Both the position numbers and the translations under genes were made by a program. From assembly GCA_030272155.1 (NCBI GenBank), contig CP126200.1, positions 4,464,001 through 4,528,000 on the forward strand: a stretch of 64,000 bases of DNA, given 5' to 3'. Positions within the stretch are counted from its first letter, which is position 1, and the number at the start of each line of letters is the position of its first letter. Shown here piece after piece: positions 30,333-40,805 of the stretch. The stretch comes from Tetradesmus obliquus (taxonomy: Eukaryota > Chlorophyta > Chlorophyceae > Sphaeropleales > Scenedesmaceae). Below the pieces are notes generated by a model. That model did not search any database. It saw only the letters and a program-made list of their open reading frames with translations, and was not told the DNA's origin.

Positions 30333-33300
30333 TCATCAGTGTCTAAAGGTTGTGGGTTGAGGCAAGGGTTGAGGCAAGGGCCCCACGGGCCAAGCTTTCA
30401 CAAGAATGTTTTGATGGCCGACTGCCATAACAACAGGCAGGAAATCTGAGCGCTTTATGCAGCAGCAGGTACGTGTCAGGCTGTGCTTCATGACTCTGCA
30501 CATTCCAAAGGACCAACACCAGCAGCTGCCATGTCATTGCAGCACAGCACAGCAGGCCTGCAGCTACTACCCCACCCCTTCAACAACCTGCAGCATCGCA
30601 CTGGGACGCCAGCCGCCAAGTCAACTGTACACAGGCAACTGCATGCAGCACAGCACACAACATCACAGGCAGGCCTGCACCTCCCACACCCACCTGCAGC
30701 ATCACACTGGGCACTCCAGCCGCAAATTCGACTGCATAACATGTGACTGTATGCAGCACAGCACAGCACAGCACCGCACAGCAGGCCTGCAGCTACTGCA
30801 CCAACCTGCAGCATTGCACTGGGCACTCCAGCTGCCATCAGCCTCTCAAAAAGTGACACAGCCAGACCGGCCGCAGCAGCACCCTCACTGTTGCACACTG
30901 GCGGCAGCTGCAGGTGGTCCCCCACAAGCACAGCATGCTGTGCAGCGCGTGTGAGGGGGATCAGGGCTTCGGGCTCTGCTGCTTGAGAGGCTTCGTCCAG
31001 CACCACGAGCGGGAAGGTGGCGCCTGCCAGCACGTCGCTGCCTACTGCTGCGCAGGTGGAGCAGATCACCTGCAGAAAAGGGAAAGATAGAGTAGGCAAG
31101 AAGTGGTGGTGATCGTGGTGGGAACGGATGCTGCACCACAAGTGGGAAGGTGGCGCCTGCCAGCACATCGCTGCCTACTGCTGCGCAGGTGGCACAGATC
31201 ACCTGCAGGTGGGGGTGCAGCAGAAAAGGCGGCAACTTGTGGTGGTGGTTTGAGGGGTTGCTGCACGGCAACCCAGTGGCGGCATCAGGTTCCACGGCAA
31301 CGTTGTATGAACAGCAATTGGCCGTCTAACTGTCGAGTGCCGACCCCATCCACAGCTGAAGCCATGCAGAGATCAGGCAGCCCTAGGTGCTGCTTCCAGC
31401 ATACACAAAACATTCCGTCAGCGCAACAGCAACGCCATGTACTACATGTTGCGTACAGGGGCGCCTTTGAGCACCTCAGCAACCAGCTCCGCGCGCATGC
31501 CTGCCAGCTGGCCAGCCAGGAGGCACACATATCTGTGGCCCAGGCCCATGTCAACCCAGCAACCCAGCAATGCAGCCGCATCATATCAAGGAGCCATACC
31601 TGACAAGGCAGCCCTAGGTCCTGCTTCCAGCATACAAACACATTCAGTCAGCACAACATCAAACACACGAACTACATGTGGCGTACCTGGGCGCCTTTGA
31701 GCACCTCAGCAACCAGCTCCGCCCGCATGCCTGCCACCTGGCCAGCCAGGATGGACACATTCTGGTGGCCCAAGCCCCTGTCAACTCAACCGTCAAAGCA
31801 CTGCAGCCGCATCACATCAGGGAGCCGTACCCGACAAGGCAGCCCTGGGTGCTGCTTCCATCACACATAAACGTTTAGTCAGCGCAACAGTAACCACATG
31901 AAGTACATGTCGCATACCCGAGCGCCTTTGAGCACCTCAGCAACTAGTTCTTGCCGCATGCCTGCCACCTGGCCTGCCAGGAGGGACGCATTCTGGTGGC
32001 CCAGGCCCCTGTCAACTCAAATGTCAAAGCACCGCATCCACATCATATCAAGGAGCCGTACCTGACAACACGGCCGTAGGTGCTGCTTCCAGCATACAAA
32101 CACATTCAGTCAGCACAACATCAACCACACCAATTACATGCTGCGTACCTGAGCGCCTGTCAGCACCTCAGCAACCAGCTCCGCACGCATGCCTGCCACC
32201 TGGCTAGCCAGGATGGATGCGTCCCGGTGGCCCAGCCCCCTGTCCCGGCCACTCAGCGTGGGCAGCCGCGCACGCAGCTCCCGCAACTGCCCTGCTGCCT
32301 CCTCAACCTGGAGGGAGATTGAAAATGCAGCAGATGCATCAGGTTTAACTTTGATATCCATGCATACCAACAACGGGCAAGCTTAAGAAATGTTACCCTG
32401 CGGGGGTGCCAGACACAGGGCCAGCACAAAGAGGTCAAGCACAATGCAAGCTTCACAATGTTTGTTGATTTCGGAAAATGCCTTCAACATTCTCCCTCCT
32501 CATCAGTGTGAGGTTAGGCATGCCAGGCAGCTGTGCACGCAGCTCCCGCAGCTGCCCTGCTGCCTCCTCAACCTGGAGGTGTCATGATCCAGCAGCCACA
32601 ACCGTGCAACTTCAAGCCAACCCGATTGTTTGTCACAGGGTCTTCAAGACACAGAGCTGCGCACGCCCTTGCGAAGCAGCCTAGGGTGACGCATGCTGTG
32701 CTGTGTGCAGCTTGTATGCAGCTTGTATGCATCAGGTGGAAGAGTCATGTACTTTGTTTGCTTGATATTCTGTTTGCTGTAGCACATGCAGCTGTTGTCA
32801 TTGGTGCGCGTTACTAGAGTGCCATGTCCACCCGCATACCTGCCGTGTCTTGGGGTGTGCCTCTATGAGGGCGTCCAGCGTAGCGCCACGCAGTGAGTCC
32901 CGCACCTGGATTGGCAGTAGCAGTACATGCAGAACAGTACTGCTCAAAGTACTGCGACACACACTCACTACACAGCGGATATATAAGCCACTCTGCCTCC
33001 TGGCATCATTCAGCTCAAAACATGGCAAAGCTCTTCAGGCACATTACAACCTCCACAGGCTCATACGCAGGATCAACCCCACCATTATAAAAACCATTTC
33101 AACACAAACCCACACATAGCACCCAGCTGCGCACCTTGACCGGCTGCCCCAGCCGCACCGCAGCCACGCCAGCATCCACCAGCCCCTCAAGCAAATTGTC
33201 CACAGCCAAGTGGCTTCATAGCATTGTGGCGCACGACGTCTGCCGCTTATAGCACTGCTGTTGCGGTACTACGTGAATGCGTTGGCAGCACGATGCCACA

Positions 33301-34637
33301 CAGCCGCCGCCGCAGGATTTTATTTTCGTCTCGGCCGTCGTGCTTATTGGCAGCAGTTTGCTTGCTTGTCTTCTTGAATTCACTGGAATCCAATGAAACT
33401 GAAAGCCGTCCAGACACAAACAGCACAACCCACGCAGGCAGACACACACACGCACACACTCACACGCATGCACAAACAAACAAAGCATGATACACGGCCC
33501 ACGCGCACCTTGACCGGCTGCCCCAGCCGCACCGCAGCCACGCCAGCATCCACCAGCCCCTCCAGCAGGTTGTCCACAGCCACATGGCTCTGCGCCACTG
33601 CCAGCAGCGGGAAGGGCAGCCGCCAGCGCGTGACTAGCTGCGCCAGCAGCGCCACCGTGGTGGTGGTCTTGCCTGGGGTTTGGCGGCGTTAAAGGCGGAA
33701 CAACAGAGGCCATGTGCACAGTTAGGAGAAGGCTATCATGGTGTGCAGTGGTCGCGTCATATCTGTTACTCAAACATACATGCTAGCTGCGCCAGCAGCG
33801 CCACCAATAACAGCGGCATGCTTTGTGTTATCAGGTGTTGGCAATTGGTGGGCATTGGAGGGCAGCCAGCTGCGCCAGCAGCGCCACCGTGGTGGTGGTT
33901 CTGCCTGTGGGTGACGGCCAGATAACCATGCGCAGCAATTGGAACAGGCTGCCAGTGGTATGCAGTGGTCGGGCCAGTTTTGTCTTTCAAAATGATCTAG
34001 ATGCCAGCTGCGACAGCAGCGCCACCGTGGTGGTGGTCTTGCCTGGCACAAGGAGTAGATAACAGCGGCATGCTTTGTGTTATCAGGTGTCGGCAGCTGG
34101 TGGGCACTGGAGGGCAGCAAAGACGAGTGTATACGGCTCCTGGATTCCGAACGACCGAGGTACATGCACGACTACGCACCTGCAAGCAATGCTGGACCAG
34201 GGCACCCCAGCCAGAGTCTGATTTGTCAAAAGTTGGCGGGCACTGACGGCAAGTTTACAGTGATACGTTGTGAGAACCAGTATCAATCCATGAGTATTCT
34301 GCCAGCTTGTGGTGTACATAGATTGTCATGGGTACAGGGGATATGTATTTGGAGGTGCGTGTGTGCTGCGTATGCTGAATAGTTAGAGAGAGGATAACTA
34401 CATCTTAAAAGCTTTAGTTTGAGCTTGCTTACTGCTAGTTTTAGCAGCCAGCACGCACCTGTGCCTGGAGGCCCATGAATAAGTGACAGCCTGTGCAAGA
34501 TGCAGTTTGCCAATGCTGCAACTTGTGACCTGTTCAGACCCAGCTCAGCATCCCGCTCTATTAGGTGCTGGCTCTGCTGCTGCTGCTGCTGCTGCTGCTG
34601 GTCCTGCTGCTGCTGCTGCTGCTGCTCCTGCTGCTCG

Positions 34638-34671
<34 letters not shown>

Positions 34672-34919
34672 GCTGAGCATGCTGTGCCAGCACACCCCGT
34701 GCCCACCCAACAGCTGCATCAGGCATCAGGCCAGAGGGTACTGCTGCTGCAGCAGCAGTTGGTGACACCAGCAGGCTTGCTAGGCATGTGCCGGGTGGTG
34801 ATGTATCTGGCTCCTCTTGTCGATGCCGCTTGCCGCCACGCCTGTGCTGCTGCTGCTGCTGCTGCTGCTGCTGAGGTTGGCCGTACTGCTGCTGCTGCTG
34901 CTGCTGCTGAGGTTCGCCA

Positions 34920-34961
<42 letters not shown>

Positions 34962-36995
34962 TGTTGCTGCTGTTGGGTTGGTGGCGGCTTTACCAGCGAG
35001 TTGAGTGCAGCCCGCATGCGCTCATACACCACAGTGTTGACACCCTTGTCCAGCCTGCAGGGCACAGACCAGAAACACAAGCATGTGCAGCAAAAGCGCC
35101 AATGTTGCTCACGCCCTGGAACCGAGGCCAGGCCTTGCAGCAGCGGTTTGCCTGCACAAACTGACACAAACACATATCTGAGATCAGCTGCACCTGCAGC
35201 CGCACCTGCACGTATGTGTTACGTGGGTTGAACAGCTCACCTCAGCTGGCTGCCGTCAGCAGGCAGCCTGTCATTGCTTACGAGGCGCAGCTCCCAGCCG
35301 CCCCGCTCCAGCACTGTGGCTGTCCAGGGCTTGGGGCCCTGCAGGGGGTGGCCCCTGCTCAGCAGCACCTCGTCGCCAGCGCTGCATTTGATACAAAAAG
35401 GGGTGAGGAAGAACTTGTTACGGTCTTGTTTGTCTTCAAGCCTAGTTGAGCACGCAGGCAGGGTTTCAAGGTAGTGCTGCAATGGGTGACAACCGGTGTG
35501 AGTGCTTGCGCACGGTGCTGCACAGGCAGGGCACTGTTACACCAGCTGCTCCAATGTACCTGCTTCTGCCAATCTGCCATTCTGCCTACTCATTACACTC
35601 ACGTAAACCTGTGAAAGGGCAGCAGCCCCGCGCGCCTGTCTGCCTGCCGCATCACCCAGATTGTCTGCCCAAACAGGTTGCCTCTCCTGGCTGCTGTCAG
35701 GCCCAGCAGCACCAGCCCCTCACGCTGCAGCCTCGCCAGGGGCCAGTTCTGCAAGCGCTCCTGCACCAGGGCTTGCTCAGCCGCCATCTCTGCATCAACC
35801 AGCGGGTGCCACCTGCGTGCAGAGATATGTGAACAAAACATTTGCACGTTGTGCGACAACACCATCAGCATTGCAGCGTGTGGCAGGCTGCAGCAGATGC
35901 ATGCAAGGGTTCAGCCCTGGCAATGGATGTTGCGCCGCAGTGCGCATTCAGCTGTGGTTGAAACCAGGTGGCAGTGTGCACACCGTGTTCGAAGCCAGGG
36001 CTTGTACAGCTGCTCAGCATCAAACAATTTGACAACTGCCAGCTGTAACATGTTACAAAAAAGAAATGCAAGCCACAGGCTACAAGCCGGGGCGTTGCAG
36101 TATGTGTGTGCTGAGTTTCTGCCAGGGCGGATATCTGAAAGGCTGCGAGGCTTCAGGGCTGTTCTGTTGCACGACTGCCGCCACAAATGAAACAGCTCTC
36201 AGGAGGCGGTGCGGCATTTTATGCCGTGAAGCACAGAAGGCACGCGTGCCTGCTGCTTGCGTTTGCAGTCATGGGTAAGCATGGAACGTGACCGGTTGTG
36301 CACTGGTTGAAGCTGCAGAGATCAGGCAGTTGGCATAGCCAATGCACATGGAAGTCGCATATCATGTCAGTACGGCTCGCTTCGCATCAAAAGCACAACC
36401 CACTTGTTCAGGTAGGCTGCCAGCAGTGGTGGTGCAGCAGCAAGCAATATCTGCATGTCAATGCAGCAGCAGCACGGCAGGGCAGCAGGGCAGCGGCACA
36501 GTTGCTGCATTGTGCTGAGCAGGGTATGCTGACCGCAAAATGCATTCAAGGTTGGTTGTGCGTCAGCAGTCCACCAAAAACCAACCAAGCCTGGCTACAT
36601 GAATGCGTGCTTCACAACAGAGTGTGACAGTCCTAAGTTTGCTTGTTGCACACATGGTGTACAGCCTGGTTAGGTACTGCGCAACGCGTGTGGTGTGTTG
36701 GCAGTGTTGATAGTGTTGGCAGAGAACATACCAGGCTGGTTGGTGGGGGACTCGTCAGCTGACCAGCCATCACCATTTGATGCATGTTCAACAATGCACG
36801 CTGTCTCACATGTTGCTGGATCGTTTGATTTGCGGTTGATCCACTGTGCTGCTGTCTGTGCTGCTGGTAATTGCCTTCGCCCCTGCCGCCCCTCCCGCTA
36901 CCGCTGTACTGCTGCTGGCTATGGCCATGGCCATGGCCTTGCAAAGCCCTGCCTCTGCCTCCATGCTGGTGGCCACCACGGCTACCGCGACCCAT
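28450..36995 (-). CDS. UPF1/SMUBP2-like superfamily 1 helicase
   Basis: ATP-dependent RNA or DNA helicase of the UPF1-like SF1B group, most like IGHMBP2/SMUBP2. Exons: 35603-35812, 35241-35381, 34459-35054, 33509-33672, 32840-32905, 32149-32307, 30806-31069, 29850-30074, 29257-29604 and 28450-28683, all phase-consistent, giving 802 residues. A Gly/His-rich first exon, probably 36732-36995 (start MGRGSRGG), must be joined through at least one unseen exon, because the phase at 35812 does not fit directly. Motifs: [20 protein letters not shown] and the barrel LLPFHRF...GDEVLLSRG; Walker A GPPGTGKTTT split over a splice site; [12 protein letters not shown]; Walker [39 protein letters not shown]; and [15 protein letters not shown] Gln-rich insert of about 100 residues separates the barrel from the first RecA domain. 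UPF1 itself is unlikely, as its Cys/His domain is absent. Confidence 0.87.
28981..29300 (-). repeat. Four copies of a helicase exon 3' end
   Basis: About 43 bp with the donor and the codons for [10 protein letters not shown] occur at 28981, 29071, 29161 and 29251, the last being the real exon end (donor at 29251-29256). The first copy is the most decayed. Spacing is near 90 bp. Confidence 0.88.
30008..30290 (-). repeat. Three copies of the helicase QYRMHPALS exon start
   Basis: Acceptor plus the codons for [19 protein letters not shown] occur at 30074 (real), 30184 and 30276, each followed by a CAG-type tract that reads CTG on the sense strand. Spacing is 110 and 92 bp, and the difference is mostly tract length. 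The upstream acceptors carry their own CTG tract and look usable. Confidence 0.9.
30585..30845 (-). repeat. Three copies of a helicase exon 3' end (motif around SAMLQ)
   Basis: The phrase ctgcagcatcrcactgggcac recurs near 30589, 30693 and 30806, the last being the real exon end. Each copy has an AG|GT-type donor context on the minus strand. Confidence 0.8.
30965..31215 (-). repeat. Two copies of the helicase Walker B exon start
   Basis: The segment encoding [23 protein letters not shown] begins at 31069 (real exon) and 31202, spaced 133 bp. The upstream copy reads [23 protein letters not shown]-like, with few substitutions. Confidence 0.9.
31452..32240 (-). repeat. Four copies (about 232-bp period) of a helicase exon 3' end with intron
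   Basis: Units start near 31452, 31683, 31916 and 32147. Each contains the exon end for [19 protein letters not shown], its donor, and about 150 bp of intron with the same phrases (cagcatacaaacacattcag). The copy at 32149 is the real exon end. The others keep an intact donor and mostly intact codons but have no obvious acceptor. Confidence 0.92.
32260..32580 (-). repeat. Duplicate start of the helicase exon at 32149-32307
   Basis: Acceptor plus [13 protein letters not shown] codons occur at 32307 (real) and again at about 32572 with the same cctcctcaacctggagg boundary. One exon therefore has its two ends copied in different introns. Confidence 0.85.
33130..34060 (-). repeat. Duplications flanking the helicase Walker A exon (33509-33672)
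   Basis: The 3' end of the exon ([14 protein letters not shown] and donor) recurs at about 33134-33220. The 5' end ([13 protein letters not shown] with acceptor) recurs near 33780, 33870 and 34010. The copies at 33870 and 34010 keep the cag acceptor and the KTTTTVALL codons. Confidence 0.87.
34565..34980 (-). repeat. Exonic CAG tract encoding a Gln-rich insert in the helicase
   Basis: On the sense strand this reads CAG/GAG/CAC and gives two Gln-rich blocks separated by about 50 ordinary residues that include LGLNRSQ after the second. It lies inside exon 34459-35054 and stays in frame, unlike the intronic CTG tracts. Confidence 0.85.
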
Positions 36996-38044
36996 CAGTT
37001 GTGTGAGACGCAATGGACGGCAGCCGAGGGCTTGAAATGACAAAGTTCAGCAGCCAGTGGTGAGTGTGGAAGTGTGATGCAAGTGCCGTAGTGCTCCGGA
37101 TTTGCTGATGAGGTGGACGGTGGAGCAAGTTGCATTACAAAACGGTATTTTAACCCTGGATCTCCATTTTACGGCAATCTTCTCTTCTTCAAAACTAACG
37201 TCCCTGATGTTAAAGCTGAACACCTTCGGGTGGCGTGAACGCTCGCATACTCACCTTCGATGATTGATTCCTGCCTGGAACGATCGATAGCAGTTGGTTT
37301 CTAGGCGCGGCTGAACACTGAAAGCAACCAAGAGGACAGCTCAGTTTCGACTCAACTTTCGCTCAACACAGTTTTGGTGCACCGGTGCCTTGCATGATCA
37401 GATAGATTCGAGCTTACATCTGCACACTGCCCTGGACCAGGAGCAGGAGCGAGAAACTTGGAAGGAGGGAGCTCCAACAACAGCTCTGTGGACTGACGTT
37501 CTGCTGGTAAGGCTGCTAAACATTGAGCACCGGCATCATGTCGGTCCTTTTGCGGTCGTTGCTAGTGCTGGGCTTCGGCCAATCAAGCGTTTGGCGCTCT
37601 CGGTTGCTGGAGCAGGCCATTTCGCTGCTGTCAATGTCGCTCACAACCTTGAAGCTCTTGGTTCATATGACTTGACTTTAATTCGGATCTGCGGACGCTG
37701 CTGTGGCGTCGGCCCGCGCTTGGCGATGTCGTCACACGCACAGCTGGCCTGCAATGGATGTATACGCATCACATAGTCCTGCTGCTATCCCTTTTGTCCC
37801 TTCAACCTGTCAGGGCCAGCGAAAGGTGACGGCATCGCGTGCAGTGCCGACCTGTGTCGTTGGCCTCACAGTACAGCTGCTCATACCCACGTTTGCCTAT
37901 GCTCTGCTTTCTGCTGCTGATGTTCAGGCACAAGGAAGGCGGTCAAACGACAGACAGCGGCAAGCAGCACACAGCAGCAGCTAGCGCTGCACAGGAAGCA
38001 GCAGTGTACGCTGGCACCACAGCAGCAACCACCGCGCGGGAAAC
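36996..38044. promoter_or_regulatory. Divergent intergenic region between the helicase and ankyrin-RING genes
   Basis: The two genes read away from each other, so promoters and 5' leaders of both should lie here. The helicase frame is open up to an alternative ATG at 37043. No other gene or repeat was recognised. Confidence 0.5.
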
Positions 38045-40720
38045 ATGGGCGGTGCACTGTCGCACTTGGATGGCACTGGCAGCCAGCTGGTCAAAGCCGT
38101 CAAAAGCGGTGATGCTTCACTTGTAACGGAGCTCATCTCAGCGCACCCGCACCTGCTGCGCTACGCCACCATGCGGCAATTCACGCTGCTGCACTTTGCG
38201 GCGCGTGGCGACCATATAGATGTGCTGCAGCAGCTGTTCAGCAAGGCAGAGGAGATTGAATTCCTGCAGCAGCTGGCGCAAGGCGGCAGGGTAGGGCGGC
38301 TGCGCGGGCCACGGCTTGTGCCACAGCTAGTGAACGCCTACAGCGACCGTGGCATTACTCCACTGATGCTGGCTGCGCAGTGCGGCTGCTTAGCGAGCGT
38401 CAAAATCCTGCTGGCAAAGGTTGGTGCCGTGTGGTGCATGCTCGGGGCTTCGAGTTGCTTGCTGTCATTTCTGATAAGCATATCGCACTGCAGCACTGAG
38501 ACGTGTCGCAGCTGACAGCATGTGGGGCTGCACTCCTCGGCATTAATTGGCAGGCACGCACCGTCTTGCTTGCAGGAACATTTGGCCGAGGTGTTGCAGC
38601 ATCAGCAGTACAGGCAGGTGCTGATGTTTGCATATATGTTCCACAATCGTCGTGGCACTGGCGTTTGGGTTCTCATGCGATATGCCGTGTTGCTACTTGT
38701 CCATGTTCATGCAGGGTGCAGACCCTTGGGCAATTGACAAGCTAGGTGGGCGCACAGCGCTGCACTACGCTGCCACCCGCGACAATGTGCAAGTAACAGC
38801 AGCGCTGCTGGCAGCTGTTGGGGAGCGGTGCGGGCCAGTCAAGTATCCAAACAGGCCCAACACAAGGTAGGGCTAGTAAACGGATATCTGCATATACCTG
38901 TAACGGAACTGCAGCGTCTTTGTCTCACGCGGCATGAGGTGCAGCACATACAGCTCGGGCACAAACACAGCTTGTGCCTGAGCTGTATGCCCTGCGCCTC
39001 ATGCTGCGCGAGACAAAGACGCTGCCGTCACGCTGCAGTTTTTATATCATATGTGCAACGGCTGATGGCAGCCTTGAAGTATAGTCGCAAAGGATTGCTT
39101 GCTGGCACGTTGTATGTGCTGCAGCGTGTCGAAACAACATGCATGTCACCTGGCATGCATTAGGCCGTACATGCTGCTGAAGCTGCATGTTGTCCTGGCT
39201 GATCAGTGACAGCATGGAGTGCTCGCTGATCACTTATAGGCAAGCAACAGCTACATCACAGTGCTGATCACTTCAAGAACTGTCCTGCCTGCAGGTATGT
39301 GGACATGCGCACGCAGTCGGGCCTGACCGCGGTGCACTTTGCGGTGCACTCCGGCATGCAGCAGTCGCTGGCAGCGCTGCTGAACGCTGGCGCCAACCCC
39401 ATGCTCAGCAGCCTGTTTGACTGCATGGACTGCATCAACTGCCCGCGCGGCTCCACAGCGCTGCACCTGGCAGCGCGCACCGGCAACGCTGACGTGGCGA
39501 AGCAGCTGCTCAAGGCATACGTGAGTCACCTGCGGCTTCTGGGCGGCGGACTCTGGTTCAGCAGTGCAGTAGTGTAAGTCTCGCTGCTCCTGACCTGTTT
39601 TCAGCCTGTGCTGCCAGTGGCCATGCTGCCAATGCTTCTCGCCTACTCTGCTAACACTGCGTAACCGCTGTCCTGCTGCTGCTGCTGTTGTTTTGTGGGA
39701 GCAGATGGAGCAGTGGCACCACCGCCACATGCCAGACCCTCGGCTGGTCATGGATGGCGACGACTTCCTGTCCTGCCAGGTGGCAGTGCGCCGGCAGCAC
39801 ACGGAGCTGGCGCGCATGCTGCTGCCCAGCACCCCACTGGCCTCGCTGTTTGCGGATGGCGAGGTGACTGTGCTCGGGCCGCCTAGCCTTGCGCAGATTG
39901 CCGGGAATGTGCTGCGGCAGGCGATGGAAACGGAGCTGCAGGGGATTCAGCGGGGGTCTGGGCTGCAGGAAGAGGCAGATGAAGCAGCAGCAGCAGCAGC
40001 AGCCATGCCTGCTGCTGTAGCAGGTGCTGTGGATGGGGCAGCAGCTGCTGTGGATGATGAAGAGGCAGCAGCGCGTGCAGCAGATGCGGCAGCTGCCCAC
40101 GGCGTGCCTGCCTGCAAGTCACCAAGGTTGCCGTTGAACCAGCAGCGTGCAGCAGCTGCAACAGCAGGCTCAGCAGCGGCTGCGCTGCCCGTGGAGCGCA
40201 GCGCAAGCAGCAGCAGCAGCAGCAGCAGCAGCGGCTGCAGCGCCGCTGGCAGCAGCTGCAGCGATGACCTGTGTGGGGTGTGCTTTGAGGCCGCGCCACT
40301 GGTGATGCTGCAGCCATGCAAGCACCAGCTGTGTGTGGGCTGCTGCTCGCACCTGCTACACATGAACAGCCGATGCGTGCTGGTGTGCCCCTTCTGCAGG
40401 TGGGTGCTGTGGTCTGGCAGTCTAGCCGCAACAACGCGGTCAACACTCTGCAAGTGCCTTTGCTTTACAGCTGATGTAACAAACATAGTATGCATACTCC
40501 TCAACACTGCTGGCGTGCACCACAGCGGCTTTTTCACCAGCAGCAGCTGCCGCAGTGTCGGCCTGTTACACATGCATGCAGCGCTGGGCGGCTCGACTCA
40601 GTTGAATCAAGACTGGTGCATGCAGGCCGTCGTCCACTTCTTGGTCGTAGACCACTTCTTGCTCATCCTGTAGACACTGTGCTGACACTTCTTCTTCTCC
40701 TGCTGCTTTTGCTGCTGCTT

Positions 40721-40757
<37 letters not shown>

Positions 40758-40805
40758 AGGGCTGGAGTAGGCCACTTGGCGGCAGCTGTTGCAGCTGTCA
40801 TCTAG
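38045..40805 (+). CDS. Ankyrin-repeat RING-type E3 ubiquitin ligase (XB3/XBAT-like)
   Basis: Predicted E3 ligase that binds substrates by ankyrin repeats and recruits E2 by a RING. Five exons, 38045-38419, 38715-38866, 39295-39520, 39705-40399 and 40760-40805, join in phase to 497 residues. The start MGGALSHL fits an N-myristoylation signal, as in plant XB3/XBAT proteins. About five ankyrin repeats occupy residues 15-290 (FTLLHFAARGDHIDVL; ITPLMLAAQCGCLASV; RTALHYAATRDNVQV; LTAVHFAVHSGMQQSL; STALHLAARTGNADV). An Ala- and Ser-rich linker (eight or more consecutive Ser) follows. The RING-HC (about 440-483) has CGVC, CKHQLCVGC and CPFC. The last exon adds only the Arg-completing base and 14 residues. 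Intron 2 holds a long foldback. Confidence 0.92.
38907..39040. repeat. Foldback with about 58/69-bp arms in intron 2 of the ankyrin-RING gene
   Basis: Bases 38907-38964 (starting aactgcagcgtctttgtctc) match the reverse complement of 38972-39040, with a 10-11-base insertion in the right arm and about five mismatches. The loop is only seven bases. As intronic RNA it would form a tight hairpin of about 58 pairs. Confidence 0.88.

Noticed and set aside
35865-36630. Missing helicase exon between the Gly/His-rich exon and 35812
   Set aside because: Phase demands an exon here, but none of the frames gave a convincing sequence with both splice borders, so none is annotated.
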